Below are positions 38,452-51,900 of a DNA stretch of 64,000 nucleotides, one piece after another (the stretch's first letter is position 1; each line of letters starts with the position of its first letter). Source of the DNA: Orthonyx spaldingii (taxonomy: Eukaryota > Chordata > Aves > Passeriformes > Orthonychidae); NCBI GenBank assembly GCA_013397795.1, contig VZTJ01003250.1, positions 248,001-312,000 of the forward strand. The letters run 5' to 3'. The notes beneath the pieces are model-generated. The model saw only the letters and a list, made by a program, of their open reading frames with translations, did not search any database and was not told the DNA's origin. Position numbers and translations under genes: made by a program.

Positions 38452-38885
38452 CACAGATTGGTAAAAAATTATGGCTGGAAGGGACTTCAAAAAGTCATGT
38501 AGTTCACCCACTTCCTAAAATAAGATCAAATATACCTGTACTATTCTTGACAATTGTTTGTTGAACCCATTCTTAAAAACTATCAAAGACGGATATTCTT
38601 GAAACCTCCTCAGGCACTCTTGTCCAGACCTTCATTATCCCTACCATTAGAAAGTTGTCCCCACAGCCTATTCTAAATAATTTTTTAAATTAATTTAATC
38701 CCTTTAGTTGTCCTTTCTACAGAGGATGTTTTGAACAGATAGTTTTTCTACTCCTGCAGCAACCTTCTAGATACATGAAGCTGTTTTCCTTCCTCTGTGA
38801 TGAAAGCCCATTTGTTCACTCATGGTCAGGTTCCCATGACTTACATGAGTTACTGTTTTTTGTTCTCTAGATTTTCTCCAGCACA
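38452..38885 (-). mobile_element. CR1 LINE 3' region, minus strand (divergent)
   Basis: In plus orientation the reversed CR1 order is visible: 'atggctggaagggacttc', 'aaagtcatgtagttcaccca', a mid-part equivalent to 'cctc.ggcactcttgtccaga', 'ccctttagttgtcctttcta', 'ccttctagatacatgaagct', and 'ttctctagattttctccag'. The copy is about 430 bases with many substitutions and indels, so it is old. The right boundary is approximate. Confidence 0.8.
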
Positions 38886-41800
38886 GAAAATGCTGTGCTT
38901 AGCATCCTGAGGCCATAGTAGTGCTGAGCACATGTGTTTTTTAAACAGGCTGAGAGCTCCTATCAGTTGGCCTCAAATGCAGATAAACTCCCAAAAGAGA
39001 GACTGGCAAAGTAAAAGTAAAGTCCAAAATGTGGGGATCTAAGGTGGTCCTCTGAGATCTCAGTTACACAATTTAGGACTGGGGCTCTGGAAGTGGAACT
39101 GGCATGTCCAGCTCCCTGTGGCTAAATCAACTTGTCTGCCACTTGCCCATGCCACCATGCTGTGCACTACTTTGAGCAAGTGGCTGCAAGCACCAGCGTG
39201 GTGGTGCTGACTTTATGCTGCTTTGCACAGGGGGAAGGTTTCCTCCATCTCTGTTCCTCATATAGTGATCTCCTGTGTAGCCTGGCTGTATCAGCTGTGT
39301 GTCCTAGGGCTTGGTTCCCAAGGCGTACAATTCCAAGGGTAGTCCCACGGGTACAAGCATAAATACCAGACTAGCTTCTTCAGAAGTTAGCTTTTCCAAA
39401 TTATGCAAACAAGTGGACATGGGGGTGTTTGCATGGAACATATCAGCATAATGTGCAGTTTTCCATCTGCTCAGGTGAAAATGCAGAGGTAGTGCTATTT
39501 ACCACTTGGTCAAACAGCTATAAAAAATTCCCAGATTTTAATATTGCATGAGTTAAAAATTTATATTAAGCCTTCTTAGGAGACTTACTGAGAAAATTCC
39601 TGACCCTACTGATGTCCTCAGCAAATCTAAGGTACCAGAGCTGTACATTGTTTGCTAGACATTAGGCACTTGAGATGTGTCTATGCTTACCTACATTAAA
39701 ACATAAAGCTGATTTTGTATTCGAGATTGCATGGATAGCTAATATATACCTTTCACACAGAGAATTCAGTGAATATCTGACTGCATGACTTCAGTCATTT
39801 TTTCAGAGGACTCTATCTGTGCTCATAAGTGCATCTATTTACACATTTTCTTACCATTAATTTCTTCCTAGTGGAACATGCCCCGTTCTTAAGTTGCGTT
39901 ACTGTCATTTATCTGTCCTTGGTCCCGCCTCTCCTAAACTCTTACGGCATTGAGAAGACAATAAGTGTGTGCTGTTTGCACAACAGAGGCTGAGGCATTC
40001 ATTGTGATGCGCTCTGCATGTTGGGATTTTTTTTGTTACTTGGTGTGATAATACAAGTAGAGTGTGTTAAGGAGCCAGTTCTCATACAAGACAACCTGTC
40101 ATACAGACTGTCCATCTTCAGTGTATGATATTACAACTAATCAATTGTTTAGGCTTTTCCTAATGCTTTGCTTTTTTGCCCACAGGTAATCTCATGCAAC
40201 TAGCAATGGGACCACATTGCACAATATGAAAACATTATTAATATCTCAGGGACAGACTTCATTACACATCACCATGACTCTTAGAAGAAATTATGCATAT
40301 TTTATGTAGTCCAGGTTACCATGGTAAATATTTTCTTATTTAACAGAGAATAAAATGAAACAGAGAAACAAATATATGCAAAATTTGTTTTCAAGGAAAG
40401 CAGCACTACATTAAGCAACACTATTTTAGCCTATGAGTGTGTCAGTGGTTTTTCAGTAAATGAACCCCAATACTTCATTACATTGAACCAAAACAAAAAA
40501 ATTGAACCTGGAAATTCCTTAAACGCAATATAGTTGAAATGACCAAAAGACAGCTGCACAGTCAAAAGCAAATAATACATCATACAAGTACTAACTTGAT
40601 TCAGCTAACACAGACGCCAAAATTTCAATGTTCACTCTTTAAAACAACAATTGTCTAGTTCCATACTGTGGAACCATGAGGTTCCATACTTTTCCTATCA
40701 ATGGTCACACCACTTTTAAAACTGACATTTACAGTCAGGCTAGAAGTTCAATTTAAGATCTGAATGTCCTCCTTTTAGATGTATTGCTACTGGCAAGAAT
40801 TAATTTCTAAGTCAGCCTCTGCCTCACTATGCCATATGAAGGCAGTGCCACAAACTTGACACAAGCACAGCCTTAGAGAGCTGGATATTAATCTCATAGT
40901 TCAGCCTGAACAAATTACAGCTATGAGAAGAAAACCCGAAAGCAACACTAAAACTTTTCTTTAAAGAGGAGTTACATTATTTCAGCATACTCTGATGTGG
41001 ACTAGTTTCTCAACCCAAATTTGAAAACATTGTCTGGTATGCTGGAAAGTGGAATCTCTCTTCTCTTCCTCTTCTGAGCGGAAGAAAGAAATGTTACCTA
41101 CCTCATTTGTCTATGTTGAAGCAAGGAACTTAGCTACATGAGAAAAGAAACCATTCCAGGTACAATGGAATACAAATTCCTCACAATTTCACTGAAGAAA
41201 ATGGCCTTGGAGACATTACCTGGGTAGAGTGTAGCCTGCAATCCAGATGTGCTAATTACAGCACAAACTCATGCCAACACAATCTCTTTCTATCAGAGGA
41301 GTAACAGGGGGAAACTTCCAAATAAAAGTATGTTTTCAGCACATTGCATCTAAATGTTTCAGGAAGTAGCACTGGCTACCAAGGATTTTGCAGTAGTATT
41401 AGCCAGTGTCACCAGTTTCTGGTACAGGCACGTGTAGTATGCTTCAGGGATAGCATCAATTGCCTCCATTTTGGCAAAGCATCGCTTGCTTTGTCTCAGG
41501 ACTAAAGTCTATTTGCTGGTTTTGAGTAAAATGCAGAAGATATGTTCCAATTGCAGTTTCTTACAGTTTATCACTCAAAAATCCCTGGAAATTTTTCATG
41601 TTTATTACAGTGCATGAGAGTCTACTTTATATACTTTAATTATGAACCATCTTAAGGTTTCTTGTATAATTTCATATGACAAAAAATCTTTTTATCTTGT
41701 TAAATGTTGTGGAGAGCTTTTTGGTACTGCTAGCAGAAATCATTCTTCATAAACACAGTTGCACTTCAGCAATGGATATGTCTTTACCTATAGAGTTTAC

Positions 41801-43854
41801 AAAAACAGTGCATGGTTTTGTGTTTGTGGCCTTTTGCTTGGAAAATGTAAATTCATTATCCTTGCTACCATTCGAGCCTATGTTAATGAGGTGCTAATGC
41901 CTGTATTTGGTAAGACTGTTCCAAAGAGTGTATTTTCATGTATTTGATGGAAACAAGAGAAATCCATTGCTATATTTATTATTGCATTGCATAATCGATA
42001 TTCTTTATCATCACCAAACAAGACATTTTTGTGCTTAACTGGTTTACTTTAAGTGCATTCTCTGAGTTTAAAAAAAGGAAGGGTTATCAACCAATCCAGA
42101 GAATATCATGAATTGTTGCAGTCTCCTAAGTCTTTCACAGTAAACTTAAAGTCTAAACAATAAAAACAGATAAATAGAGGAAATGTCAAACTGAATTCTG
42201 GGTAATGATCAGATCAGCATGCTTTTATACAATTTCCATCACTTTGAATTTTAAATCACCTTTTAAAGGGCACTAAAGCTTCTTGCAAATTAGTCTGCAC
42301 TCCAATTAATGCACCCAACATGACAATAAGACCAGTTTCAGCTTGGCTAAGCAGACCAGTCAACCAGGAGGATGTGACTTGAGGACTTGGAGAGCTTGTG
42401 CCTCCACCTTTTTTCCCTCTCTCTTCACAGCAGCTTAGGTCCAATTAGGCCAGTTAATCTGCCTAAAACCATTGGAAAGGAAGGATTTCTCTAATAAAGA
42501 TGAAACATAGTCTGAGAGGACATACAAATTAAGTTTACTCTTTTCAAAAGACAGAAAATTCCAAGATTTCCCTTAGCCACATATCTTAGAGACGTATTTC
42601 TTTTGGTCAACACCAAATGATTTTTCTCCATGGGGATTTTAACTCCAAGAGATCTTTCTGTGACATTTGTTAACATGTAAAGGATTTCTCTTTTGTCTAT
42701 TTATTCTTCATACTGTGCTCATTTTTGATATCCATTAAATTTTATAAGACTAGACTGCAAGCGGTAGTGATGAGAAATGCCAGGTCACATTACAAAAAAA
42801 TGTTCATAAATAGAAATGACTTTGTGTTTTTCAGATGAGAAGTAAATAATACTTCCATGAATATATAGGTATTTGAGTAGCACAATCTGAGATTTTGAAA
42901 AGGAAAATTGAAGGGGGCTGAAAAACAATTTACGAATACATGCTTGTGTATATAACACATTTTAACGAGTTGAAAAAAAACTCTTGCAAAATAGAGAAAC
43001 CATTTTACCTAGCATTTAGCTCACTCATTAAAAAAAAAGAAAGTAAAAAATCCCTGTACTCTTTATTGTTAGCACTGGTGCATGGGAACTCCACTGTATA
43101 CTCACAAAACACTTTGAACTTTCTCATTTCTTTTGTTCTTCACTTATATTATTTGACTTAGTTTTCTATATGTAAAATTCTAAGATGTATTTCAACAAAA
43201 TTAGATGATAAACATTCACTCATATGCACAGTAAATGCATACTGCTTTTGGAATTACTTCCATTTCTGCTCAGAAAGCTCATGCTACCCTTGACTTCAGC
43301 ACCTGCTTTTTTATACATTGAAGTAGGATTTGGGACAGGAGGAAGAAGTAATGGTGCCTCTAGTTCAACAACAGCATCTAATGCATTAGTAACATTTTGA
43401 ACTGCTCAGGAAATATTAGCAGGGGTACCAAAGAAAAAATATAGAAAAAGCATGAAATATTTTTTTTAATTAAAATGGTGATACAGAAGTGTAACGATAA
43501 CGAAGAGAATCTACAGCTAGAAGTTTTCCTACTTACCTTGGCAACAAAATGTTAAGTCAGTTTATCACAAGCCCTTTTTGTTAAGAAATCTGTAATCACT
43601 TTCCCTTGAGTCCTTGGCTCTGACATAAATTTTGTTGGGGAACATGCAAAATATTCTTTTTCAGTATCAATGCTTTAAGGAAAACATTTTGATCAAAATA
43701 GAACTGGAGATTTCCCTCTCTCTCTTTTGACCGACACAAAAGCTGCTAAAGCAGTGAGGTTTGAAATGGGCTGTTTATTTAGTCACCATCTGTATCGTGT
43801 AACTTTTGTTGATATTCCATCCCACCTCTTTGTTCTGATGTCAGGAGGCAGTTC

Positions 43855-43874
43855 TGAGCATATTAGCATGCTCA
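43855..43874. repeat. Palindrome with POU-like core
   Basis: TGAGCAT and ATGCTCA are exact 7-bp inverted arms around ATTAGC; the central ATTAGCAT resembles an octamer-type (POU) half. No other evidence for function is visible. Confidence 0.5.
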
Positions 43875-44320
43875 CAAATAAACCAGCTGGCTGATCAGTT
43901 GGTCAACCACTGAGCACCACAGTTCAACCTGACCCATACTTCTCAGAGTCACATTGAGAAGCCAGTTTCTCTGGCTGTTGTCTGAAGCTGTTTGTATACT
44001 CATTCAGCTGGGCCAATCCAGATTGTTCTCTCATTTGGATCTAAGCTTTATCTAAATATGTTAACTGAGAGATCGATGGCATCGGCAAACTATTTTTATC
44101 AATGAAGCTGCACTTTAGCAACAACTTCCTATAGCAGGGTAATATATAATCCTGCTGCTTTATAACTGCAGAGTTTATATTCTAAAAAAAAATACCAAGA
44201 TAGGCTAGACCCCATAAAATTCCACATACTTCCATATACCAAAGACACTGATTTTTAAGATCTGGGATTCCCCATCCTAGTGTGCCAACTATGCAAGTTT
44301 TGCGTCTTGATTCATGGATT

Positions 44321-44360
44321 CAGTTAAGTGTGCTCCCATTCAGTTAAGTGTGCTCCCATT
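44321..44360 (+). repeat. Exact 20-bp tandem duplication
   Basis: cagttaagtgtgctcccatt occurs twice head to tail without mismatch, followed by a poly-T run. It is a recent slippage product or a local assembly duplication. Confidence 0.9.
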
Positions 44361-45846
44361 TTTTTTCATTCCACTTTTCTTCCACACCTTATTCGACTAA
44401 AAGCTTTGTTTGAAATAATGGCTGAGGAGCCACAAAGAGTCATGAAGGCTGTAGATGAAAGAACACTGAGAAAGGACTTAGACTTAGAGAGCAAATTTTA
44501 GATGTAGTAGTTGAAACAGGAGCAAGAAAATATACAGGGAAAAGGAAAGTATCAACACAAAGGAACAGAAGAAAAAAAGTAAGAATAAAAATAAAAATTC
44601 ACTACTAGAAAAAATGAGGGGAAAGTTAGCTAAAAAAAAAAAAAAAGGATGTCACTTTAAATGATGTTAAATAAATGTCATTTATTTAGAAATTCAGATA
44701 TATTTCAATTTTCCACACCTGTTGCAATCTGCAGAAGAGAAATCAATGGCACTTTCCATGAGAGAAGAATGGATGATAAATATGGGCAAGAGTGTGATAA
44801 TACAGAATAAAGTCTCAATTCAGCCAAATATGTTTCTTTGCCCATTTAAAATTCAGTAGTCTTTTATGCTTTGCAGAAAGTATTTCTACATTCTTAATAG
44901 TAATCAATATGTTATTAAACCCTAGACTCAAAATGTTTTTTTCAATTTGTTATTTCCTTCTTCCTCAAGCTGTTCTATAGGATCCCATGTGAAATGTCAT
45001 GCTACTCAGTAGGATAGGAATATTACAATATTAGCCTAAGGGCTTATCTCCAAATTATCTATTGTTTGTTTTGCATTCTTTATTAACCAAACTTGCTTTT
45101 TCAGATATTATTTAAATAAGAAAAAAGAAAAAAAAAGTGAAAGGGATGCTACAGCCAGCACTATATTCCTCACTGATCCTTAATTCCCTATTCAGAGTCA
45201 GAGACATAAAAACATTAAATAAATCCATGCATTTGTCTATCAAAATCAGTAAGAAAATAACTAAAATGCACAAAGACCAAGCTGCCAAAACCCTTCAAGA
45301 GTGACTGGGGGAATCACAAATGCATATGAAGTTCCAGAATCTGAGCAAAGCACCTATTGCACAATACACGTAACAGAAAATTTGTTTTAAAAATGAATGG
45401 AAGGACATGAAAGAAACACTTAGCAACTGCCACACATACACCTAATTACAAACAGAAACTACTGCATGAAATGCAATTAAACTTTTTGATAGATCAAAGC
45501 ATTCTTCTGCAATAAAAAGGAAATATTCTACTGTACATTTAAATAGCATAACTGAATTCTGCTAGGGAATAGCATGACTATTAAAAGACAAAATTGAAAT
45601 AATGCAAGAAGTGTTATAAGGTTTGCTTTGTCCTTCAAATACTACAAGAATAATGCACAAATACAAGTATCCAGTTCAACTAATAAAGAAGATTAACTGC
45701 ATGGCAAAAAAATTGGTAAATATCCTCTAAAAACTTTCATCAATAATTGACATCTATATTTTGCATATGTGTTCACTAAGTTCTGTATACATTTACAAAT
45801 AAAATGACTGGCATCAAGTACCAGCTCCCATTCAGGAAGAGGCTGC

Positions 45847-46025
45847 TATGTTTTCCTGAACACTCCTTCTGCTGGGAGGAGCTCATTTTGGGGAGCGCTG
45901 TGGTCTGTGCACAGGTCTCTGAGTTGAAAGATGACTTCTTCCAGTTCAAGTTGAGCTAGTGGTTTGCTAAGCACCACAGACAAATTATCTGGTCCCTCTG
46001 TTTTCAGTTGGTCATGATAAACCAC
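45847..46025 (-). CDS. Candidate terminal coding exon, unrecognised product
   Basis: Read on minus, a long pyrimidine tract ending 'ttttttcttgcttttctcag' (AG at plus positions 46026-46027) makes a strong 3' splice site. The exon then begins with TG completing a split codon and stays open for about 59 codons to TAG at 45848-45850. The peptide is protein-like: V-Y-H-D-Q-L-K-T-E-G-P-D-N-L-S, then V-L-S-K-P-L-A-Q-L-E-L-E-E-V-I-F-Q-L-R-D-L-C, ending V-F-R-K-T. The 'LAQLELEEVIFQL' part would form a leucine-rich amphipathic helix. GC content is clearly above the AT-rich flanks, and a minus-strand AATAAA at 45079-45084 could end a 3' untranslated region of about 760 bases. I do not recognise the family and see no upstream exon in the window. 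An open run this long can arise by chance, but acceptor, composition and terminal layout together make this the best coding candidate here. Confidence 0.45.
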
Positions 46026-46027
46026 TG

Positions 46028-49000
46028 AGAAAAGCAAGAAAAAAACCAGCTCAGAGCTCCAGTTAAAAATCAAAAGTAGTGCTTTAGCAGAGTTGTTGTA
46101 TTATTTTATTTAAAAGAATTAATTCAATTACAGAGCATTTTCTTCTAAAACAGCTAGAGGATTTTGATAAAATGGAATTTAATACAGAAATGTATGAAGC
46201 ACAAGAATGTTAGATGCAAAGAAGGCAGGATGACACAAGTTATTTGATTACAGAAGTCCTCTAAGCATTCATTGTGCCGAATAAAACTGATAAGAAAAAA
46301 AAAGTGCTAACTCACTTCAATCTGAGAAAATCACATCAGAAAGACTGTATTACAGCTTAAGGAAAGGTTTAAAAGAATGAACTCTGCAAAAATTAAATCT
46401 AGAAGCAAGAGAATGATAACATAATACCCATTTAAGGTGGAAGAGAATGTTGATATGCTTGCATGTAAATAGAAAATGTTTTTACAGTTGCCATTCTCTA
46501 TCATATGTATATTTGTCAAATTACATGCTGCTGTAGATTTATAAAGTGAAGAAATTCTGTATAACCCATCACAAAAGGATTAGTAATGTTTGAGAAAAAA
46601 TTCCTATTCTAAACAGTTTTTCATTTTCAACTCAAACGCAATTTCAGGTAGCCATGTGTACTGAAAGACTGTTTTGGTTATAAGATTAGGAAATTACAGT
46701 AACCACGATATCAAAATGGAGTAAGGTAAAATAATAAATAATTTTGGTTTAAAGGGAAAAATATTTGCAAGTAATTATTCTCAGCTTGTAAATGGTGTCT
46801 CTATAACCAACCAAGCATATAACAAGAAGATGAAGACGAGGCTTATTTTCACTTCATTTCACTTCTTTGTAATTGACAAGCTCTCACTGAGTGTCAACTT
46901 TAAAAGATGACAAATCCTAAATCTTATAGGACTCAATTCAATAGTTCACCTCTCTAAACTGTTTGCAAATTAATCTACGTTTTCAAATGAATCAGGCATG
47001 AAATATAAGGTGACATCTATATTACAAAAATATTAATTTCCTTGTCTTTTTTCAGCATCCAAAGTGGCTTTAAAATATCCAGTTTATTAATAAAATGCAT
47101 AGAAATATAAAAATGCACTATTTCACAAGTTTACCTTTCTGCTTTCCTGTTCTATTCCAGTATGTATTAGTTTCCTTATTCAAAAATGCACCTATTTTGT
47201 ATTTGATAGAGTATGATAATTATACTTCAACTACTTCAAATGACATAAACCAAAAGACATGAAAGATGTGATGATGAAAAGACTGAAAAACTGAAAACCA
47301 AGAAATTAATAAATTTGGGGTTATGTTTTCCTGTTGTCCCAAAATGTTAGCCTATTTCCCACTAGTATCCTTCCCTTATTCAAATTTGGTAATTAATCTG
47401 CTCCAAACAGTCAGGTTCTGAGAAACCAGATGCACCCTCTATTTTCTAGTTGTGTCCTGTTTTCTTTTTCTGACACATTTGGCCACTGAAGCCATCATCA
47501 CGGTGCAAGTTTCTCTTTTAACTAACAGAAAAGTACAAAAGCAGATTTATTCCTAAGCTTAGACTTGTTTTTAATTCTATTCAAGGAAATTAAAGGAAAT
47601 AAGGCTTTTCAGTCAAGACGGGGAGCAGTTGCAGAGCTGCTTAGAACTCGAAGTTGCACAAATTATGTACCTCAGTAAGTAGATAAAAATTTAGCTCAGC
47701 CTTTTCTTGGAGAGTTGATATACCATCGTGCTTCACACTGCTCGTACATTCTTGATCCACTGCATTTCTCTTTGAAAGAGGAACTGTACCTGTTGTACCT
47801 ATTCTTTGACTGCAAAGGCTATTTCTGTTTCTTGCTGAAGGACCAGCTTTCTGTCTCTCTGATTACTACATTAAATTATAACAGATCACCATTTTGAGCT
47901 AGAATATAAGCTTTTAAATGCAAAACCAATAAAATTACTGAATTAATTTAAAGTATATGTTGCAAAATCTTTTCCTCTTGTTTCTAAAATTTAAAACAGG
48001 ACATGAAAAAAATTTTTTAAAGATTTTGCAAAGTATTTCAGAAAGCCTGGCAAGAAACCCCTCCTTATCAGTTAAAATTTAGGTCTTCTCATTAGATGTG
48101 TTTTTTGCTTTGCCCATGGCTATTCCACACAAGTAATCTATGCTTCCTCTATTCACAATGGAATATTTTTGTCTATGCCTGTACTGCATTAATAATCTAA
48201 AAACTAAAAGGCATATTGTAACTTCACACAGTGATCTGGAAACTAAGAACATATGACTGAATAGAAAGTTCTTATACATTGTTTGATTATTACTTCATTT
48301 TTTCCATATAGTTATCCACACCAACCACAAATTTTGTCTCAAAAATAGGTTCAATAACTTTTTGCACCTGAGACCTATTATAGTTGGTACCTATTTGTTA
48401 AATACTCTATTTGCATCTCTTAACAAATGGAAAGTGATGAAAGGCAAGTACTACCATGCAAAACAGAATATGAACACATCCAGAGAAATTACTGTACAGG
48501 AAGCTGAAGTCAAGGATCCTTTACACTTCTATTTCTGTTCTAAATTAAAAAGAAAAGAAGGTATCAAGCACATTCTATATAGGAATAAACCCTCAAATTT
48601 GCCCTTTTCAACATGGAGGGTTTCGGAGTCTTGTTCCCAGCAGATATCCAGCATGTACTTAAAATCATCTCTTCCCTTCAGCAACCACTTCCTGCCTGCA
48701 ACAAAGTTAAGGGGAGATATGGACAGATACAGAGGGATATATCAGGTGTTTGTGCTCATGTCTTCTACAGTGATTTTGTAGACTAATCTTCAAGGCATTT
48801 TCTCTTTCAGAAACAAATGAACAGGTCATTTCTTTTCCTCTCCCACTGCTCTGCTCTTTCTGCCTCCCTCCTTCACAAACTTTCTGATTCAGCCATCCTC
48901 TTTTTTATTGTGAAAAATCCCCATCAAATTCATTTATATCCATCACTTTTTTACATCTTCTCTCATGTATTGCTGTGGTATGTCAACAGTACTGAGTCTT

Positions 49001-49064
49001 AAGAGATTTTAGAGACATTCTATCAGTCACTTTATCATCGGATTCTTCCTAACCCTGTATCTGC
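46028..49064. other. AT-rich stretch, no gene seen
   Basis: If the exon at 45847-46025 is real, this would be its upstream intron on the minus strand. No further exon, repeat or RNA gene is recognised. The 139-codon plus frame at 48362-48781 lacks any recognisable domain or splice context. Confidence 0.45.
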
Positions 49065-49310
49065 TCTTCAGTGTGCCAGTATCAAAAGCCATCTTGATGT
49101 CCAAGCAGATTATGTTTGTTGCTTCACCCCTGTCAGCTCTCATTGTCACCTCCTCAAACAAGTTAATAGCATTTGACAAGCATGGCTTCCCCTTTATAAA
49201 TGTCCTGGTTGTCTTTGACCAGCCTGCACCTGTCCAAGTGTTCTCCTATTTTGTCCCTAATCAATGACCCTAGAATTCCTCCCAGTTCCCTTCAGTGTTT
49301 AGACACTGAA
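49065..49310 (-). mobile_element. CR1-type LINE ORF2 fragment, minus strand
   Basis: On plus this reads the reversed amniote CR1 ORF2 text: 'atcaaaagccatcttgatgt' (the 'overlapping SKAFD' region), 'aagcatggcttcccctttat', 'tgaccagcctgcacctgtcc' and 'ccctagaattcctcccagt'. The corresponding minus-strand peptide is broken by several substitutions. No 3' tail is attached, so this is an internal remnant of an old copy. Confidence 0.75.
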
Positions 49311-51564
49311 ATGTTCAGTTCACTCACTCTCCAGCTTGAGAATCTTGCTCCTAAAAATTAGGAATTGCGAGTAGCTTTGAGTACAGCATTTCTAATGTGT
49401 ACGTGTATATGTATTTATATCAACCATTGCCATAACATTCCACAATATAAAAAGAGCTTATTACATGTGAAAAGGAGAAATATTATATACCAGCTTTCCA
49501 GAGAAGGAAGGGACCACCTCTATAAAGGAGACAGTGAAACAAATCTTTTATGCCCAAATCACTGAACTATCCTGTCACTGTAAATTCTTGTCATTTGGAT
49601 GGGTGCGGAAAGGACAACTTTGAAGATGCTCTCTGATTTCTGATGCAATAGGTGATGGATAACTTTCAGCAAGAAAATAAGCTATATCATGTTCAAAATG
49701 CAACTTTGAAATAGTTTTTAATAATGCTGAATTGAATCATGTTTATTAATTTTTCAGGTTTTGGTAGGTCTTGCAGGAATGCATTTTATTGTATATTTAC
49801 AAGGCTCAAATTCCCCATCTTTCCTCAGGGCTCATTAGCAGTGTATGAAATTAATTTTTTAGGTAAAACAATGCCTTTAATAGTCAGTGTCTGAACTTCA
49901 ATGTGTAGGTGAAGCATAAATCATAGTAAAGAAATTCTGCAAGTCTAAACTTCAGTATTAGCAGTGCCAGTGTCATCCCCACAGTGTTACAACTCATAAG
50001 ACAAAAACACTGGTAAAGATTAAAATATTCACCTTATTTCACTGATAAGAAGCAGTTACTGTCCCCTTTTCCAGTTGTACTGTATTTCTAGTTGCATAAG
50101 TAAACTTTCTGGCAAGATGATATCTGAACGGTATATGTGCTAATTTTAAATGATCAAATAACTCCTTCATTGTTACTCCTTTTAATCTCAGCCAAAAGTT
50201 ATTGCCAGTCACTCTGGAAGAAATAAATTAGAGATGAACTCAAATATTTCTTTGAAGTAGTATACAGAGAAAACAAAAAGGTATATTTCTGTTCTGTGCC
50301 TCTTCAGGCAGCACAAAGTCCTAAAATATTTCTCCCTCTTATGATATATCTTAAATAAAAGGTCACCTCCATTAACTTTTTTTAATGTCCCTTTAGCCCC
50401 ATATTTCCTCTAGCTCCCTGTCTTCTTCTCCGTGATCCAGGAAGATTTCAAGATGTTGGTTTTTTTTTTTAAATTGTCTCCAGGGGATATTTGTCCAGTA
50501 TTGTTTAAAGGGGCAGTGGCTCTTGATATGAGACAACCCTGGCATAACTATGGAGAGCAACTGCACTCACTTGAGATAACCTCCCAGGAAACAGCTAACT
50601 TCCATCCTCTTTTCTAAAAGAGCACCAGCCCACTTTCTGATCTTGTAGAGAGGCTTGTAAGTAAACTTTTAGACTTACAGGGTTGGCTTCGCAATATGCT
50701 ATCCTGAAATAAAAGTCTTTAAATTTTATTTAGTAAGACCTGCTACCACCTATTTAGAATATTGTAGGACTTTGTAGAAGAATGTGAATGACCTCCCAAA
50801 GCCTACACTAGACCCCATCTGTGATTAGGTAGCTAACTTAATACTCAGTGTAATAATTCCCTTTCCCTTTGTGTACAGCAGTAGGCAGAGTTTGGTACAC
50901 TGTGAAGAAAAAGGATGTTTATTCTTCTACGGAATCTTGATTACTTTCTGTTTCTGCCAAAAATTCTTTTTCTAACAAGTTAAAAAACTTGCGTCACATT
51001 TGAAGGGCTCAAAATTAGCTGTCATGGTCAGAAGGAAGAGGAAAATTTCCATAGAGAGGCAAAAGTCTTAGGTTTTCAAGAAACAGCTTGAGCATTAAAA
51101 ATTGCCTACTGAGTTTTGGCCATAAAAAGCAGATTTTCTTGACGAAGAAGCACCTCCTAAGCCAGTTCCTTATCATTTCTCTGCTGTGAACACCAGTCCA
51201 GACAACTTCATTGTCAAATTCTGTTGAAGGCAACAACTGGCGAAGAAAAATTCAAAGTCTCAGATATCACATGACAGGTTCCTCATGTAAAACAAGGCAT
51301 TTTGGCAATCTATCATTCCTCTACAGAAAAGGGGTATATTTTTTCTTTATGATATGAGCCCTTATAAATTAATAATCAGCCCAAACAATCAGATGAACTT
51401 ACTCTAGGATACAGAAAAAATAGAGTAAGATGCTAACTAGAAAATTGTAAGAGGTCATCTGTAGTATTCTATACATAAATTGTACAAAGGAAAGTTTATA
51501 TCCATAGGAGAGGATCATGTTTGAATAGACTCTCACTTGTTCCATCTTTTGATCTCTGCTACTA
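49311..51564. other. AT-rich stretch, no gene seen
   Basis: No recognised coding sequence, repeat family or RNA gene. A T-run at 50459-50471 and short AT simple repeats are the only visible low-complexity elements. Confidence 0.5.
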
Positions 51565-51900
51565 TACTTGAATGGATTGAGTGATGGGGCATTGACAGCT
51601 TCTCTGGACAACCTGTTCCAGTGCTTCACCACCCTCACAGTGAAGCATTTCTTCCTGATATCTAATCTAAATCTGACCTCTTTCAGTTTAAAGCCATTCC
51701 CCCTTGTCCTATCACTACACGCCCCTGTCAAAAGTCCCTCTCCAGCTCTTTTGTAGGCCTCCTTTAAGTACTGGAAGGCTGCTGTAAGGGGTCCCCAAAG
51801 TCTTCTCCAGCGTGATTAACCCCAACTGTCTCAGTTATTTCTGAACATGTTCAAGTGTTCAAAAACTCCATGACACCTACTTAACCTTTCTTCTGGAATG
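51565..51900 (-). mobile_element. CR1 LINE 3' region, minus strand, tail missing
   Basis: In plus orientation it follows reversed avian CR1 closely: 'gatggggcattgacagcttc', 'ctggacaacctgttccagtg', 'cttcaccaccctcacagtga', 'tcttcctgatatctaatcta', 'aagccattcccccttgtcct', 'ctctccagctcttttgtagg', 'tactggaaggctgctgtaag'. This is the best-preserved minus-strand CR1 in the window. The extreme 3' end with the ATTCTATG tail is absent on the left, so the copy was either truncated or deleted after insertion. The right boundary fades between about 51835 and 51900. Confidence 0.9.

Larger units (their letters stand above)
38886..45845. other. Mostly unique sequence, no gene confirmed
   Basis: A GC-raised patch at about 39000-39370 carries a 76-codon plus frame that I do not recognise. 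Small structures are the palindrome TGAGCAT-ATTAGC-ATGCTCA (43855-43874), a 20-bp tandem duplication (44321-44360) and a purine/A-rich stretch ending in a 15-A run (about 44500-44646) that could be an old poly(A) tail. A candidate AATAAA on the minus strand lies at 45079-45084, relevant to the exon candidate at 45847-46025. Confidence 0.45.

Noticed and set aside
44500..44646. Poly(A)-tailed processed pseudogene ending in the A-run
   Set aside because: The upstream sequence resembles no transcript that I know and no flanking duplication is evident.
48362..48781. 139-codon plus-strand frame
   Set aside because: No domain, no conserved-looking motif and no acceptor or promoter context.
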